Of a DNA stretch of 6,258 nt, positions 1 through 5,533 are shown one piece after another. The notes below the pieces were generated by a model. That model was not told the origin of the DNA, did no database searches, and saw only the letters and a program-made list of their open reading frames with translations. The stretch is taken from NCBI GenBank assembly GCA_949286405.1, contig CASECH010000192.1, positions 1 to 6,258 on the forward strand. The letters are read 5' to 3'. Numbering within the stretch: position 1 is the first letter of the stretch; each line of letters opens with the position of its first letter. The position numbers and the translations under genes are program-made. Source of the stretch: an uncultured bacterium (lineage in GTDB: Bacteria; Cyanobacteriota; Vampirovibrionia; Gastranaerophilales; Gastranaerophilaceae).

Positions 1-748
1 TCATAACTTCAACAACGTTACTTTCATCTATACTTGTAACTGCTGCTTCAAATTTTTCATCATCAGTTCCATACCAAGCTTTTATAGCATCAGAAAATGC
101 TAAGCAGATATCTTGAACTTCTCTTGAAGTAGGTTTTGCTAAAGATGATGGTCTTCCATCTGCATCATAATCAGATTCTACTTCATCTAAATTGTCTTCT
201 GTTTCATCATTAGAGCCTTCAACTCCTTCATCATTATTATCTTCTGAAGACTCTTCTGCTCCATTAAGTTCTTGAGCTATATTTTCTGCTAATTTACTTG
301 CTTCTTTTTGTAAATCAATAACTCTTTTTTGAAATGCTTCAAATTCTTTCTGAATTTCATTAACATTTGATGAATTTATACGACTTACCAAATTTTGTAA
401 ATCAGATTGAGCTTTTTTTACTTTTTCTAAAATTGCATTTATTCTTGCTTTTTGAGATTCATTTAATTTATCAGATTCTAATACTCCACTTAATTGTGAT
501 GCCATTGAATTTAAAGCGGAATTTACACTGGCAACAGCTAATGATAATCTATCTAATTTAGCTTGAGTTGCACCAATTTGTACTGCATTTTGAACACCAA
601 GTCTTGAAATCGGATCCATCATTGGATTTGTACTATTGGGATTAAGAATACCATATAACATTGGATTGAATCTTCCTAATGTATTCATGTTACATGCCAA
701 AAATGGTTCTAAACCACTATAATATGATGTAATTGGCAAATTGTACAT
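1..748 (-). CDS. Partial coiled-coil protein with acidic linker and annexin-like segment (C-terminus off the left edge)
   Basis: The reading frame is open from an ATG at 748 to the left edge (249 codons, no stop), so the C-terminus is missing. The start is supported by a strong AAGGGG 9 nt upstream. I do not recognise a named family over the whole length. Visible parts: an N-terminal region rich in Asn, Pro and Met (residues 1-50) with no clear signal peptide; a long helical, probably coiled-coil region (about 60-160); a very acidic linker (about 164-197) ending in DYDADG (193-198), a DxDxDG pattern like the start of a calcium loop but without the hydrophobic residue expected two positions later; then a folded segment from about 208 containing AIKAWYGTDDEKFEAAV (221-237). 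That last segment resembles the annexin repeat pattern (A-K-G-x-GTD-E-x5-hydrophobic). The gene lies 150 nt downstream of the lipoyltransferase-family gene on the same strand; the gap holds several AT-rich promoter-like boxes but none I can choose. Function unknown; calcium or membrane binding is only a hypothesis. Confidence 0.85.
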   Translation of the reverse strand, partial: MYNLPITSYYSGLEPFLACNMNTLGRFNPMLYGILNPNSTNPMMDPISRLGVQNAVQIGATQAKLDRLSLAVASVNSALNSMASQLSGVLESDKLNESQKARINAILEKVKKAQSDLQNLVSRINSSNVNEIQKEFEAFQKRVIDLQKEASKLAENIAQELNGAEESSEDNNDEGVEGSNDETEDNLDEVESDYDADGRPSSLAKPTSREVQDICLAFSDAIKAWYGTDDEKFEAAVTSIDESNVVEVM

Positions 749-757
749 TTCTTTAAT

Positions 758-763
758 CCCCTT
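758..763 (-). promoter_or_regulatory. Shine-Dalgarno site AAGGGG for the gene starting at 748
   Basis: On the minus strand AAGGGG lies 9 nt before the ATG at 748. This fixes the start and contrasts with the genes of this window that have no such site. Confidence 0.7.
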
Positions 764-898
764 AAATTTATTCCCCGTACTTATATAAAGATTTTTTGAA
801 TTAAAAAATTGACAAAAAGGATACGAATTAGATATATATTTTTAATAATCCCTTTAATATCAAGGGTTTTCAATGTTAATATTTCTTAATAATACATA

Positions 899-1549
899 TT
901 AAATACAAGATAAAACATTCAATATATCGTCTTTTATCAATGTCGGGTTAATTTCTTTTATTGAAGTAATGGATGAAGTATCAATATTTTCTTTAAAAAT
1001 TTTAGCAAGTAAATCCTTATCATAATCATATAAAATAGACCCGTGTTGGAGAATATAGCCTTCTTTTCTAAACTGTGCAGAACCTATTAATTTACGATTT
1101 TTAAAACATAAATCTGCACCGGTAGAAACTAACATACAATAATCAGCATGTCCTGTATATTTTTTGACTCCACCAAAATCAAGCTCTATATCCAACTTTT
1201 GAAATGCATTTATTAGAATTTGAGAAATCTCTTTATAAGATTGGACAACATTTTCACCATTATTTAGATACTCAACAGGAAATACACAACTGTAAGTAAT
1301 TTCATCAGCATGTAATAAAGCACGACCACCTGTGAGTCTTCTCACAAAATCAATATTATTCGCCTTCAAAAAATCCTTATCTAAAAAATCATCCTTTTGA
1401 TTTCTACCTAAAGATACACAAAAAGGTTTCCAAGCATATAGACGAAATATCGGCTCTTTGGAATTATATCGAATTGAATCATCAAGCATTTGAGAATCAA
1501 TTCGCATATTTTCAGCCCCTGAATTTATTTCAAAAGGAATTAATTTCAT
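899..1549 (-). CDS. Lipoate-protein ligase / octanoyltransferase family protein (LipM-like)
   Basis: Member of the BPL/LplA/LipB fold family that attaches octanoyl or lipoyl groups to lipoyl-domain lysines (pyruvate and 2-oxo-acid dehydrogenases, GcvH) in the cytoplasm. Seen in the 216-aa product: GRN (48-50), the substrate-loop motif RRLTGGRALLH (70-80), KLIGSAQ (153-159) and ILQHGSIL (166-173). Cys138 lies 18 residues before the Gly of GSAQ, the spacing I recall for the acyl-thioester cysteine of LipM/LipL octanoyltransferases. LplA ligases lack this cysteine, so transfer from octanoyl-ACP (EC 2.3.1.181) is favoured over ATP-dependent ligation. It is shorter than Bacillus LipM (about 280 aa), mostly at the C-terminus, and has no LplA accessory domain. 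The ATG overlaps the upstream TGA by 4 nt (ATGA), with AAGGA 6 nt before it, so it is the last gene of an operon with two exported proteins and is probably translationally coupled. LipM versus LipL or a lipoate ligase cannot be settled from sequence alone. Confidence 0.88.
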   Translation of the reverse strand: MKLIPFEINSGAENMRIDSQMLDDSIRYNSKEPIFRLYAWKPFCVSLGRNQKDDFLDKDFLKANNIDFVRRLTGGRALLHADEITYSCVFPVEYLNNGENVVQSYKEISQILINAFQKLDIELDFGGVKKYTGHADYCMLVSTGADLCFKNRKLIGSAQFRKEGYILQHGSILYDYDKDLLAKIFKENIDTSSITSIKEINPTLIKDDILNVLSCI

Positions 1550-2442
1550 TTATTATCCTTTTCTCTTTTTATAAGATCGGCTTCAAATTGTCTGAATACA
1601 TCATTTCCCACAAACTGTTCCAGTGCTGCTCGTTTTGAATAAAAATCAGAACGAGCTTTCATTTGCATATCAAGAGCAGTTCTGTAATAGGCATCTGTAA
1701 TCAAGATAATTTCTCTTGAAGAATCTTGAGAAAGATCATAATTTTTCTTACGAGCTTGTACTACTTCATCGACCATTTCAAGCCGTTTTCGAGCAGTCAT
1801 GTAGTTGTAATATAAATCAACTGCTTTTTGTTGCAAGTCTTCTATTTTTCGAACAAGAATAATCATATCGGCATCAGTAACTTTTGTATATTTATAATTT
1901 AATGCCTTTGTATCCTGAGACATAATTCCAAGCACATTACCACCGATTATAGAACTAGTCGCAAGAATTGGATTTCCCATGCCTGCACCAACTAGAGTAG
2001 ACATACTTGCAATTGTTGAAAGCACTTTTTTTACAGATTTTTCATCAGGCTTATCTTCTTCTGGGTTCGCGAGCTTATATAACGCAAAATTTATTGTATC
2101 ACTTTGAGTTGCAGCTCCTTGCCATAATAGTGATAAATCCCCTATCATAGTTTCCTGATCTAAGTCGAGCTCTCTTGCAACTTCTTTTGAAATTTGTTTT
2201 ATACTCAAATCAGCATAAGTCAAATCAGACAAATCCATTTGATTTTCGTCAATTTTTACGTACTCTTTGACAACCTTTTCAATTGGAGATTCTTGCTTGG
2301 CTTCTACGTACTCTTTTTCTGGAGAATCTGAAATCCCCAAACGATAAGCAGGTTGTCTTACAGTTGTTACATCTTCCAAATTAGTCGCCCAAACAGTTTG
2401 AGCAAGTAGCAAAGCTAAAGACAGCAATAATGTTTTTTTCAT
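1546..2442 (-). CDS. Exported protein with TolC-like helical hairpin (paralogue B)
   Basis: 298 aa from the ATG at 2442. A GTG three bases earlier (2445) is also possible, but the ATG has AAAGGA 9 nt upstream and gives a clean signal peptide (1-19, KK then a Leu-rich core, ending VWA). The mature protein has a charged N-terminal stretch, a DLSLLWQG block (102-109), FALYKLANPEE (119-129), a segment rich in Gly, Ala, Ser and Met (about 140-174), and a C-terminal helical pair (about 192-279) with IEDLQQKAVDLYYNY, KKNYDLSQ and ALEQFVG. The last part resembles one helical hairpin of TolC-type outer membrane factors, but the beta-strands and the second half are missing, so it is not a complete efflux channel. 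It is clearly paralogous to the gene just upstream (blocks LWxG, FALxKLAxPE, S-x3-K-x-LS-x-I and LYYNY/AYYNY in the same order). The ATG overlaps the upstream stop by 1 nt (TGATG). Likely location is the periplasm or outer membrane; function unknown. Confidence 0.85.
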   Translation of the reverse strand: MKKTLLLSLALLLAQTVWATNLEDVTTVRQPAYRLGISDSPEKEYVEAKQESPIEKVVKEYVKIDENQMDLSDLTYADLSIKQISKEVARELDLDQETMIGDLSLLWQGAATQSDTINFALYKLANPEEDKPDEKSVKKVLSTIASMSTLVGAGMGNPILATSSIIGGNVLGIMSQDTKALNYKYTKVTDADMIILVRKIEDLQQKAVDLYYNYMTARKRLEMVDEVVQARKKNYDLSQDSSREIILITDAYYRTALDMQMKARSDFYSKRAALEQFVGNDVFRQFEADLIKREKDNK

Positions 2443-3260
2443 CACTTACCATCCTTTCCATTCACAAGAGTTGAATTATAGTTGTATTGATACAAATTCA
2501 ATTTATCAACAACTTTTTTACCAGCCAAACGCTGCAATTCAAGATGGTACTTTTTTGCTGTTTCCATATAATAAAATTCTTCAATACGCATATTATCATA
2601 CAAGGCTGATGATATTGTAATCTCTAAAATATCATCAGAATCCAATGCATTTGTATAATTTTTGTTATACAAAAGTAAGCGCTGACGAGTCTCTTTTAAT
2701 TGAGAAAGAGAACTTTTGTAATTGTAATATGCATTAATTATCTTGTCCTGCAAATTCTCTACCAAACCGGCAAGTTCGATAAGTTCAGTATCAGTAAGAG
2801 GAATTTCTTGCGGCATATTTTTACGATTAATTAAGTTTTGAGCCAACCTTCCTGTCGCAAAAGCAGAAGATTGTATCATATAGTCAGCTCCCATTAAAGA
2901 TGGAGCTAAAGATGCCCCAGCAACAATCGCAGAAAGAGTCTTTGCCATAAGTGAAGAATGAATTCTTCGTTGACTTTCAGGAGTAGCTAATTTTTTTAAA
3001 GCAAACCCTATTACCTGATTATTCTCGACAGTACCTTTCCACAAATTCTCTATATCTTCAATATCTTTATCTTTTTGCATCTTTGCAAGTTCTTGTAATA
3101 CTTGCTCATCAGTTACGACCAAAGATTCTTTTGATTTTACATTCGTCTTAGGCAGTTCAATTTTCTTCTGCTCAACTCCTTCTAGCTGAACACTCTCATC
3201 CAATGCCCAAACAGGAATTCCTAAAGATATTATTAAAATCCCAACCAATAACTTTTTCAT
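2442..3260 (-). CDS. Exported protein with TolC-like helical hairpin (paralogue A)
   Basis: 272 aa from the ATG at 3260. The frame is open back to a TTG at 3296, but that would put 12 extra hydrophobic residues before a textbook signal peptide (MKKLLVGILIISLGIPVWA, cleavage after A19), so the ATG is chosen. No Shine-Dalgarno site precedes it; instead a -10 box lies 6 nt upstream, suggesting a leaderless mRNA. Mature part: charged linker (20-60), ENLWKG (71-76), FALKKLATPE (86-95), a segment rich in Ala, Ser and Gly (about 108-138), and helices (about 158-246) with LVENLQDKIINAYYNY, LLLYNKNY and LQRLAGKK that look like one TolC hairpin without barrel strands. It shares block order with the next gene, from which it differs considerably, so the tandem duplication is not recent. 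It is the first gene of the three-gene operon that ends with the lipoyltransferase-family gene. Probably periplasmic or outer-membrane associated; function unknown. Confidence 0.85.
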   Translation of the reverse strand: MKKLLVGILIISLGIPVWALDESVQLEGVEQKKIELPKTNVKSKESLVVTDEQVLQELAKMQKDKDIEDIENLWKGTVENNQVIGFALKKLATPESQRRIHSSLMAKTLSAIVAGASLAPSLMGADYMIQSSAFATGRLAQNLINRKNMPQEIPLTDTELIELAGLVENLQDKIINAYYNYKSSLSQLKETRQRLLLYNKNYTNALDSDDILEITISSALYDNMRIEEFYYMETAKKYHLELQRLAGKKVVDKLNLYQYNYNSTLVNGKDGK

Positions 3261-3266
3261 AACAAA

Positions 3267-3296
3267 TTTATAGCACAAGAAAAATAATAAATCCAA
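3267..3296 (-). promoter_or_regulatory. Predicted leaderless promoter of the exported-protein operon
   Basis: On the minus strand: -35 TTGGAT (3296-3291), 18-nt spacer, extended -10 TGC-TATAAA (TATAAA at 3272-3267), then 6 nt and the ATG at 3260. The predicted start of transcription, about 7 nt after the -10, falls on the A of the ATG, which fits the lack of a ribosome binding site. Confidence 0.5.
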
Positions 3297-3327
3297 CGAT
3301 TGATAAAGTTATACATCCAAGGATTGT

Positions 3328-3355
3328 TCTACACTCCGTAAAAAAAACTTAAAAT
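3328..3355 (+). promoter_or_regulatory. Candidate promoter of the TPR gene
   Basis: TCTACA (3328-3333) resembles a -35, followed by a 16-nt spacer and TAAAAT (3350-3355) as -10. It would start transcription near 3362, leaving a short leader with GGAAGAAAAGAGG before the TTG at 3384. The match is moderate and the DNA is AT-rich. Confidence 0.3.
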
Positions 3356-3365
3356 GTTAGTGTAG
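3329..3365. repeat. 7-bp perfect inverted repeat CTACACT...AGTGTAG flanking the candidate TPR promoter
   Basis: CTACACT (3329-3335) and AGTGTAG (3359-3365) are exact reverse complements separated by 23 nt. The arms overlap the putative -35 and the predicted transcription start. Centre-to-centre spacing is 30 bp, close to three helical turns, which suits an operator better than an RNA hairpin. Confidence 0.35.
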
Positions 3366-3383
3366 GAAGAAAAGAGGCCAAAA

Positions 3384-4139
3384 TTGGTTAGCGATAATAC
3401 TAAAATTCAAAATTGTACTGCCGAAAATAAGCAAACAATAAAACTCAATTCATTTTTTCTTAAAGCGAATGCTTTGAGAATGAAAAATGAATACAAAGAA
3501 GCTGCTTCAAATTATCTTAATGCAATACTTATTGATCGTAACGACGCTGACTCATATTATGGGCTTGGAATTTGTTATAAAAATCTTGAAAATTATGCAA
3601 AGGCTATCAAATACCTTGATAAAGCAACAGAGCTAAAAGAAGATTTTTACGAAGCATTTTACGAACTTGGGATATGTCATCTTTTAGAGGGAATACCTTG
3701 CGGAGCTATAAAAAATTTCGTAAGAGCTATCCAAATTAATCCTGATAATCCAAATGCAATACTTCAACTTGGAATTTCTCATGAACTATGCGAAGAATAC
3801 GAATTGGCTCTAATGATTTATCAAAAATTAATTGAAAATTCTCCAAAATTTATCAAAGCATACGAACAAAAATCAACACTATTAATGAAACTTGATAAAT
3901 ACAAAGAAGCATGCCAGCTACTAGGTGAAATAATAAAGATTAATCCCAATTATCACCTCGCATATATGGGTATAGGAGTTTGTTTTGATAAACTTGGGAA
4001 AAGAATTGACGCCCAAAGATATTACCGTAAATTTTTAGCAATGAAACCGTTTTCTCATCACGCAGAATTTGTAAAAAACAGACTGATTAAACTTAAACAA
4101 ATTAATAAAAAAGTAAATAAAAATCTTTCCATATTATAA
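3384..4139 (+). CDS. Six-repeat TPR protein
   Basis: 251 aa, starting at TTG (3384) with GAGG 6 nt upstream; the first in-frame ATG is codon 33, inside the first repeat, so the TTG is required. After about 20 polar residues come six consecutive 34-residue tetratricopeptide repeats: about 21-53, 55-88 (ADSYYGLGICYKNLENYAKA), 89-122 (LGICHLLEGIPCGAI), 123-156 (LGISHELCEEYELAL), 157-190 (KYKEACQLLGEIIKINPN) and 191-224 (IGVCFDKLGKRIDAQ), then a Lys-rich tail. TPRs form a helical solenoid for protein binding. There is no signal peptide, membrane segment or catalytic domain, so it is probably a cytoplasmic scaffold or adaptor. Three repeats carry Cys in the same helix-A position (GICY, GICH, GVCF). 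It is divergent from the exported-protein operon across a 123-nt intergenic region and precedes the 79-aa gene by 80 nt. Partner unknown. Confidence 0.88.
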   Translation: MVSDNTKIQNCTAENKQTIKLNSFFLKANALRMKNEYKEAASNYLNAILIDRNDADSYYGLGICYKNLENYAKAIKYLDKATELKEDFYEAFYELGICHLLEGIPCGAIKNFVRAIQINPDNPNAILQLGISHELCEEYELALMIYQKLIENSPKFIKAYEQKSTLLMKLDKYKEACQLLGEIIKINPNYHLAYMGIGVCFDKLGKRIDAQRYYRKFLAMKPFSHHAEFVKNRLIKLKQINKKVNKNLSIL

Positions 4140-4179
4140 AATACTGCCCATATGACTTAATGCAATAGAATAATCAAAA

Positions 4180-4188
4180 TGCTATAAT
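4180..4188 (+). promoter_or_regulatory. Extended -10 promoter before the 79-aa gene
   Basis: TGC-TATAAT (4180-4188) is a perfect extended -10. The best -35 at 17 nt is ATGCAA (4160-4165), matching only 3 of 6, which an extended -10 can tolerate. The predicted start near 4195 gives a leader of about 25 nt containing the GAGG ribosome site. It suggests that the 79-aa gene, and perhaps nusB, can be transcribed separately from the TPR gene. Confidence 0.5.
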
Positions 4189-4219
4189 GTAACTCAGTTA
4201 GAAAATTGAGGCATTAGTT

Positions 4220-4459
4220 TTGGATTTTAATACGTATTTGGATAAACTTGAAGAAAATATAAATACAGTTTCCTGTGAGGCTGATAAATCAAAAACTCTT
4301 TGTAATTTTTTGAAAGAAATTCTTTTAGACAATACAACATTTAAAATTCAAGATGCTCAAAATATATCCTCAATTCTTTTGGATCAAATCGAAAAAATAT
4401 CTACGCAGCTATCTGATATTGAAAACTCTATACAAAATAAAAGATTATCTTTGAAATAA
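4220..4459 (+). CDS. Small helical hypothetical protein (79 aa)
   Basis: The start is TTG (4220) with GAGG 8 nt upstream (4208-4211) and a good -10 box further up; there is no in-frame ATG. The product is acidic in its first half and ends with a Lys/Arg tail. Nearly all of it looks helical; residues about 45-70 (ISSILLDQIEKISTQLSDIE) have a heptad-like pattern and could form a short coiled coil. No signal peptide or membrane helix. I considered the exonuclease VII small subunit (XseB), which is similar in size, but its usual acidic helical pattern is not present. It lies 60 nt before nusB on the same strand, so cotranscription is likely. Function not recognised. Confidence 0.7.
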   Translation: MDFNTYLDKLEENINTVSCEADKSKTLCNFLKEILLDNTTFKIQDAQNISSILLDQIEKISTQLSDIENSIQNKRLSLK

Positions 4460-4469
4460 TATTTTTTTC

Positions 4470-4501
4470 ATGCTAGCATAATCCTTGAAAAGTACTACAA
4501 T
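4470..4501 (+). promoter_or_regulatory. Weak candidate promoter and 10-bp palindrome before nusB
   Basis: ATGCTAGCAT (4470-4479) is a perfect 10-bp palindrome. TACAAT (4496-4501) matches the -10 consensus at 5 of 6 positions and would start transcription near 4508, just ahead of the AGAGGAAG ribosome site. There is no convincing -35 at 16-18 nt, so nusB may instead be read from the promoter near 4185. Confidence 0.25.
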
Positions 4502-4519
4502 AAAAAAAGAGGAAGATAT

Positions 4520-5179
4520 ATGCAAGCGCGTAGAGCAGCAAGAGAATTAGCATTTATACTATTTTCACAATTTGATAAAAAAATAACTAATTATTCAAAA
4601 GATGATCTTGAAGATATTATCTTAAAATCAGTAAGAATTTTAACAAGCAATGCAAGTGATGAGCTAAAAATTACGGTTGGAGCACTAGTTGAAATGAGAG
4701 CTCAAATCGAAGATTATGAAGCTGACCACGAAACTAATATTGCAAGACCTATTGGTGTAGCAAATATTCCTGTTCCACTTCCTATGACATCTGATATGAC
4801 AGGAAGAATTAATGAAATGATAGACATCGCTGAAAAAGCCCTTTTAGCTTTAGAAATTGCAGAATTCACAACACTTGATTCTCAAAACGAAGTTAAAAAC
4901 TACGCAATCACAATCGCAGAATATTTCCAAAAACACCATAAAGAAGTTGATGAAATTATTCAAAAATATGCAAAAAACTGGGATCTTGAACGCTTGGTAA
5001 AAATGGACAAAGATATTCTACGTATAGCTTTGGTAGAACTTTTATACATCAAAGATGCACCTATGAAAGTTGTAGTTGATGAAGCTATGGAATTAGCTAA
5101 AAAATACTCTACAGATGATAGTACATCTTTTATCAACGGCATTTTAGCTAAAGTGATTGTAGATTACGGTATCAACTAA
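4520..5179 (+). CDS. nusB: Transcription antitermination / ribosome biogenesis factor NusB (long cyanobacterial-type form)
   Basis: NusB binds boxA RNA with NusE (ribosomal protein S10) and supports antitermination and maturation of rRNA transcripts in the cytoplasm. Seen in the 219-aa product: N-terminal MQARRAARELAFILFSQ (1-17), carrying the Arg-rich boxA-binding start of the family, and the conserved C-terminal half with KMDKDILRIALVELLY (161-176) and VVVDEAMELAKKYS (184-197) followed by SFINGIL (203-209). Standard NusB is about 140 aa; the extra 70-80 residues (about 45-120), including a Pro/Ile-rich bend (ARPIGVANIPVPLP, 76-89), match the enlarged form I recall from Cyanobacteria. The ATG has AGAGGAAG about 7 nt upstream. 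The gene ends 21 nt before a strong hairpin terminator and is probably the last gene of its transcript. Confidence 0.93.
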   Translation: MQARRAARELAFILFSQFDKKITNYSKDDLEDIILKSVRILTSNASDELKITVGALVEMRAQIEDYEADHETNIARPIGVANIPVPLPMTSDMTGRINEMIDIAEKALLALEIAEFTTLDSQNEVKNYAITIAEYFQKHHKEVDEIIQKYAKNWDLERLVKMDKDILRIALVELLYIKDAPMKVVVDEAMELAKKYSTDDSTSFINGILAKVIVDYGIN

Positions 5180-5200
5180 ACATAAAAAATTAAACACACA

Positions 5201-5238
5201 AAATAACCTTTTCATTAACATGAAAAGGTTATTTTTTT
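5201..5238. terminator. Strong intrinsic terminator shared by nusB and the convergent HTH gene
   Basis: A perfect 15-bp stem (5201-5215 with 5220-5234), four-base loop TAAC, followed by a run of T (5232-5238) that overlaps the end of the stem. It ends nusB transcription. Read leftward, the same stem is followed by a weaker U-rich tract (TTTTGTGTGTTT). The stop codon of the convergent gene (5237-5239) abuts it, so it probably works in both directions. Confidence 0.9.
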
Positions 5239-5455
5239 ATTTATCTTTCTTTTCTTGAATTACCAACTCATAACCAATACAATCAAGAATTTCTTGCACT
5301 GTCTCAAAACGAACACGCTTTTTATTTATAGAATCAGACAAACCACTTGCTTTCGGTACATTCAATCCTTTATCACGCAATATTCGAGCAATCTTTCTCA
5401 TAGAAAGCCCTTTGCGCAAAAGACAAACTGCCAATTCTTCTTTTAAATTTATCAT
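5237..5455 (-). CDS. Small HTH-like putative DNA-binding regulator (72 aa)
   Basis: 72 aa from the ATG at 5455. No Shine-Dalgarno site is present, but a -10-like box lies exactly 6 nt upstream. The pattern fits a small Cro/XRE-like fold: LSMRKIARILRDKG (17-30) as the helix 2 region, GLSDSINKKRVRFETVQEIL (38-57) resembling the recognition-helix and following-helix block of XRE regulators, then CIGYELVIQEKK (59-70), a short C-terminal strand like that of many small antitoxin-type repressors. The protein is basic, with no ligand-binding domain. It is divergent from the 71-aa gene across 66 nt that contain overlapping promoters and a palindromic operator, which suggests it represses that gene and possibly itself. 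The XRE assignment is a pattern judgement, not a motif identity; it could also be the antitoxin half of an unusual divergent pair. Confidence 0.75.
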   Translation of the reverse strand: MINLKEELAVCLLRKGLSMRKIARILRDKGLNVPKASGLSDSINKKRVRFETVQEILDCIGYELVIQEKKDK

Positions 5456-5461
5456 AACAAT

Positions 5462-5490
5462 AGTCTAATAATTCAAAGATTAATTGACAA
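5462..5490 (-). promoter_or_regulatory. Predicted leaderless promoter of the HTH gene
   Basis: On the minus strand: -35 TTGTCA (5490-5485), 17-nt spacer, -10 TAGACT (5467-5462), then 6 nt (ATTGTT) and the ATG at 5455. The predicted transcription start coincides with the A of the ATG. Confidence 0.45.
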
Positions 5491-5512
5491 ATTTATAAAT
5501 TCTTGATAGATT
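5484..5512 (+). promoter_or_regulatory. Promoter of the 71-aa gene, sharing its -35 with the divergent promoter
   Basis: Perfect -35 TTGACA (5484-5489), 17-nt spacer, extended -10 TGA-TAGATT (-10 at 5507-5512). The predicted start near 5519 leaves only about 3 nt before the ATG at 5522. The -35 overlaps the opposite-strand TTGTCA by five bases, so the two promoters should compete for polymerase. Confidence 0.6.
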
Positions 5513-5533
5513 ATATCTATCATGATAGATATA
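5505..5533. promoter_or_regulatory. Putative operator: 22-bp perfect palindrome plus a third half-site
   Basis: Bases 5512-5533 form a perfect palindrome with half TATATCTATC (5512-5521) mirrored by GATAGATATA (5524-5533), centred between the A and T of the start codon at 5522. A third copy, GATAGATTAT (5505-5514), lies 19 bp upstream of the right half in the same orientation and covers the -10 box; with the middle copy it makes a second inverted repeat (GATAGAT, 3-nt gap, ATCTATC). Occupancy should block polymerase at this promoter. Confidence 0.7.

Noticed and set aside
367..561. 64-codon rightward open frame
   Set aside because: It lies opposite the well-supported leftward coiled-coil gene; its product is a low-complexity Leu/Ile-rich string typical of an AT-rich antisense frame.
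809..838. TTGACA (809-814) with TATATA (833-838) as a rightward promoter
   Set aside because: It would point into the antisense strand of the lipoyltransferase-family gene with no gene to serve. The reverse-strand alternatives have spacers of 19-22 nt. AT-rich coincidence is likely.
847..869. Stem-loop CCCTT/AAGGG after the lipoyltransferase-family gene as a terminator
   Set aside because: Only 5 bp of continuous stem, and no U-run on the leftward transcript, so it cannot be called a terminator with confidence.
2442..3296. TTG at 3296 as the start of paralogue A
   Set aside because: It places 12 residues before a classical signal peptide, has no ribosome site, and lies at the predicted -35; the ATG at 3260 is better.
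4220..4459. Exonuclease VII small subunit (XseB) as the identity of the 79-aa protein
   Set aside because: The size fits, but the family's usual sequence pattern is absent and no xseA is adjacent.
4470..4479. ATGCTAGCAT palindrome as a separate operator
   Set aside because: A 10-bp palindrome is common by chance in a sequence of this length, and nothing else supports it.
4960..5142. 60-codon leftward open frame
   Set aside because: Antisense to the conserved C-terminal half of nusB, with no ribosome site or recognisable product.
5255..5446. 63-codon rightward open frame
   Set aside because: Antisense to the HTH-like gene, which has the better promoter, composition and conserved-looking sequence.
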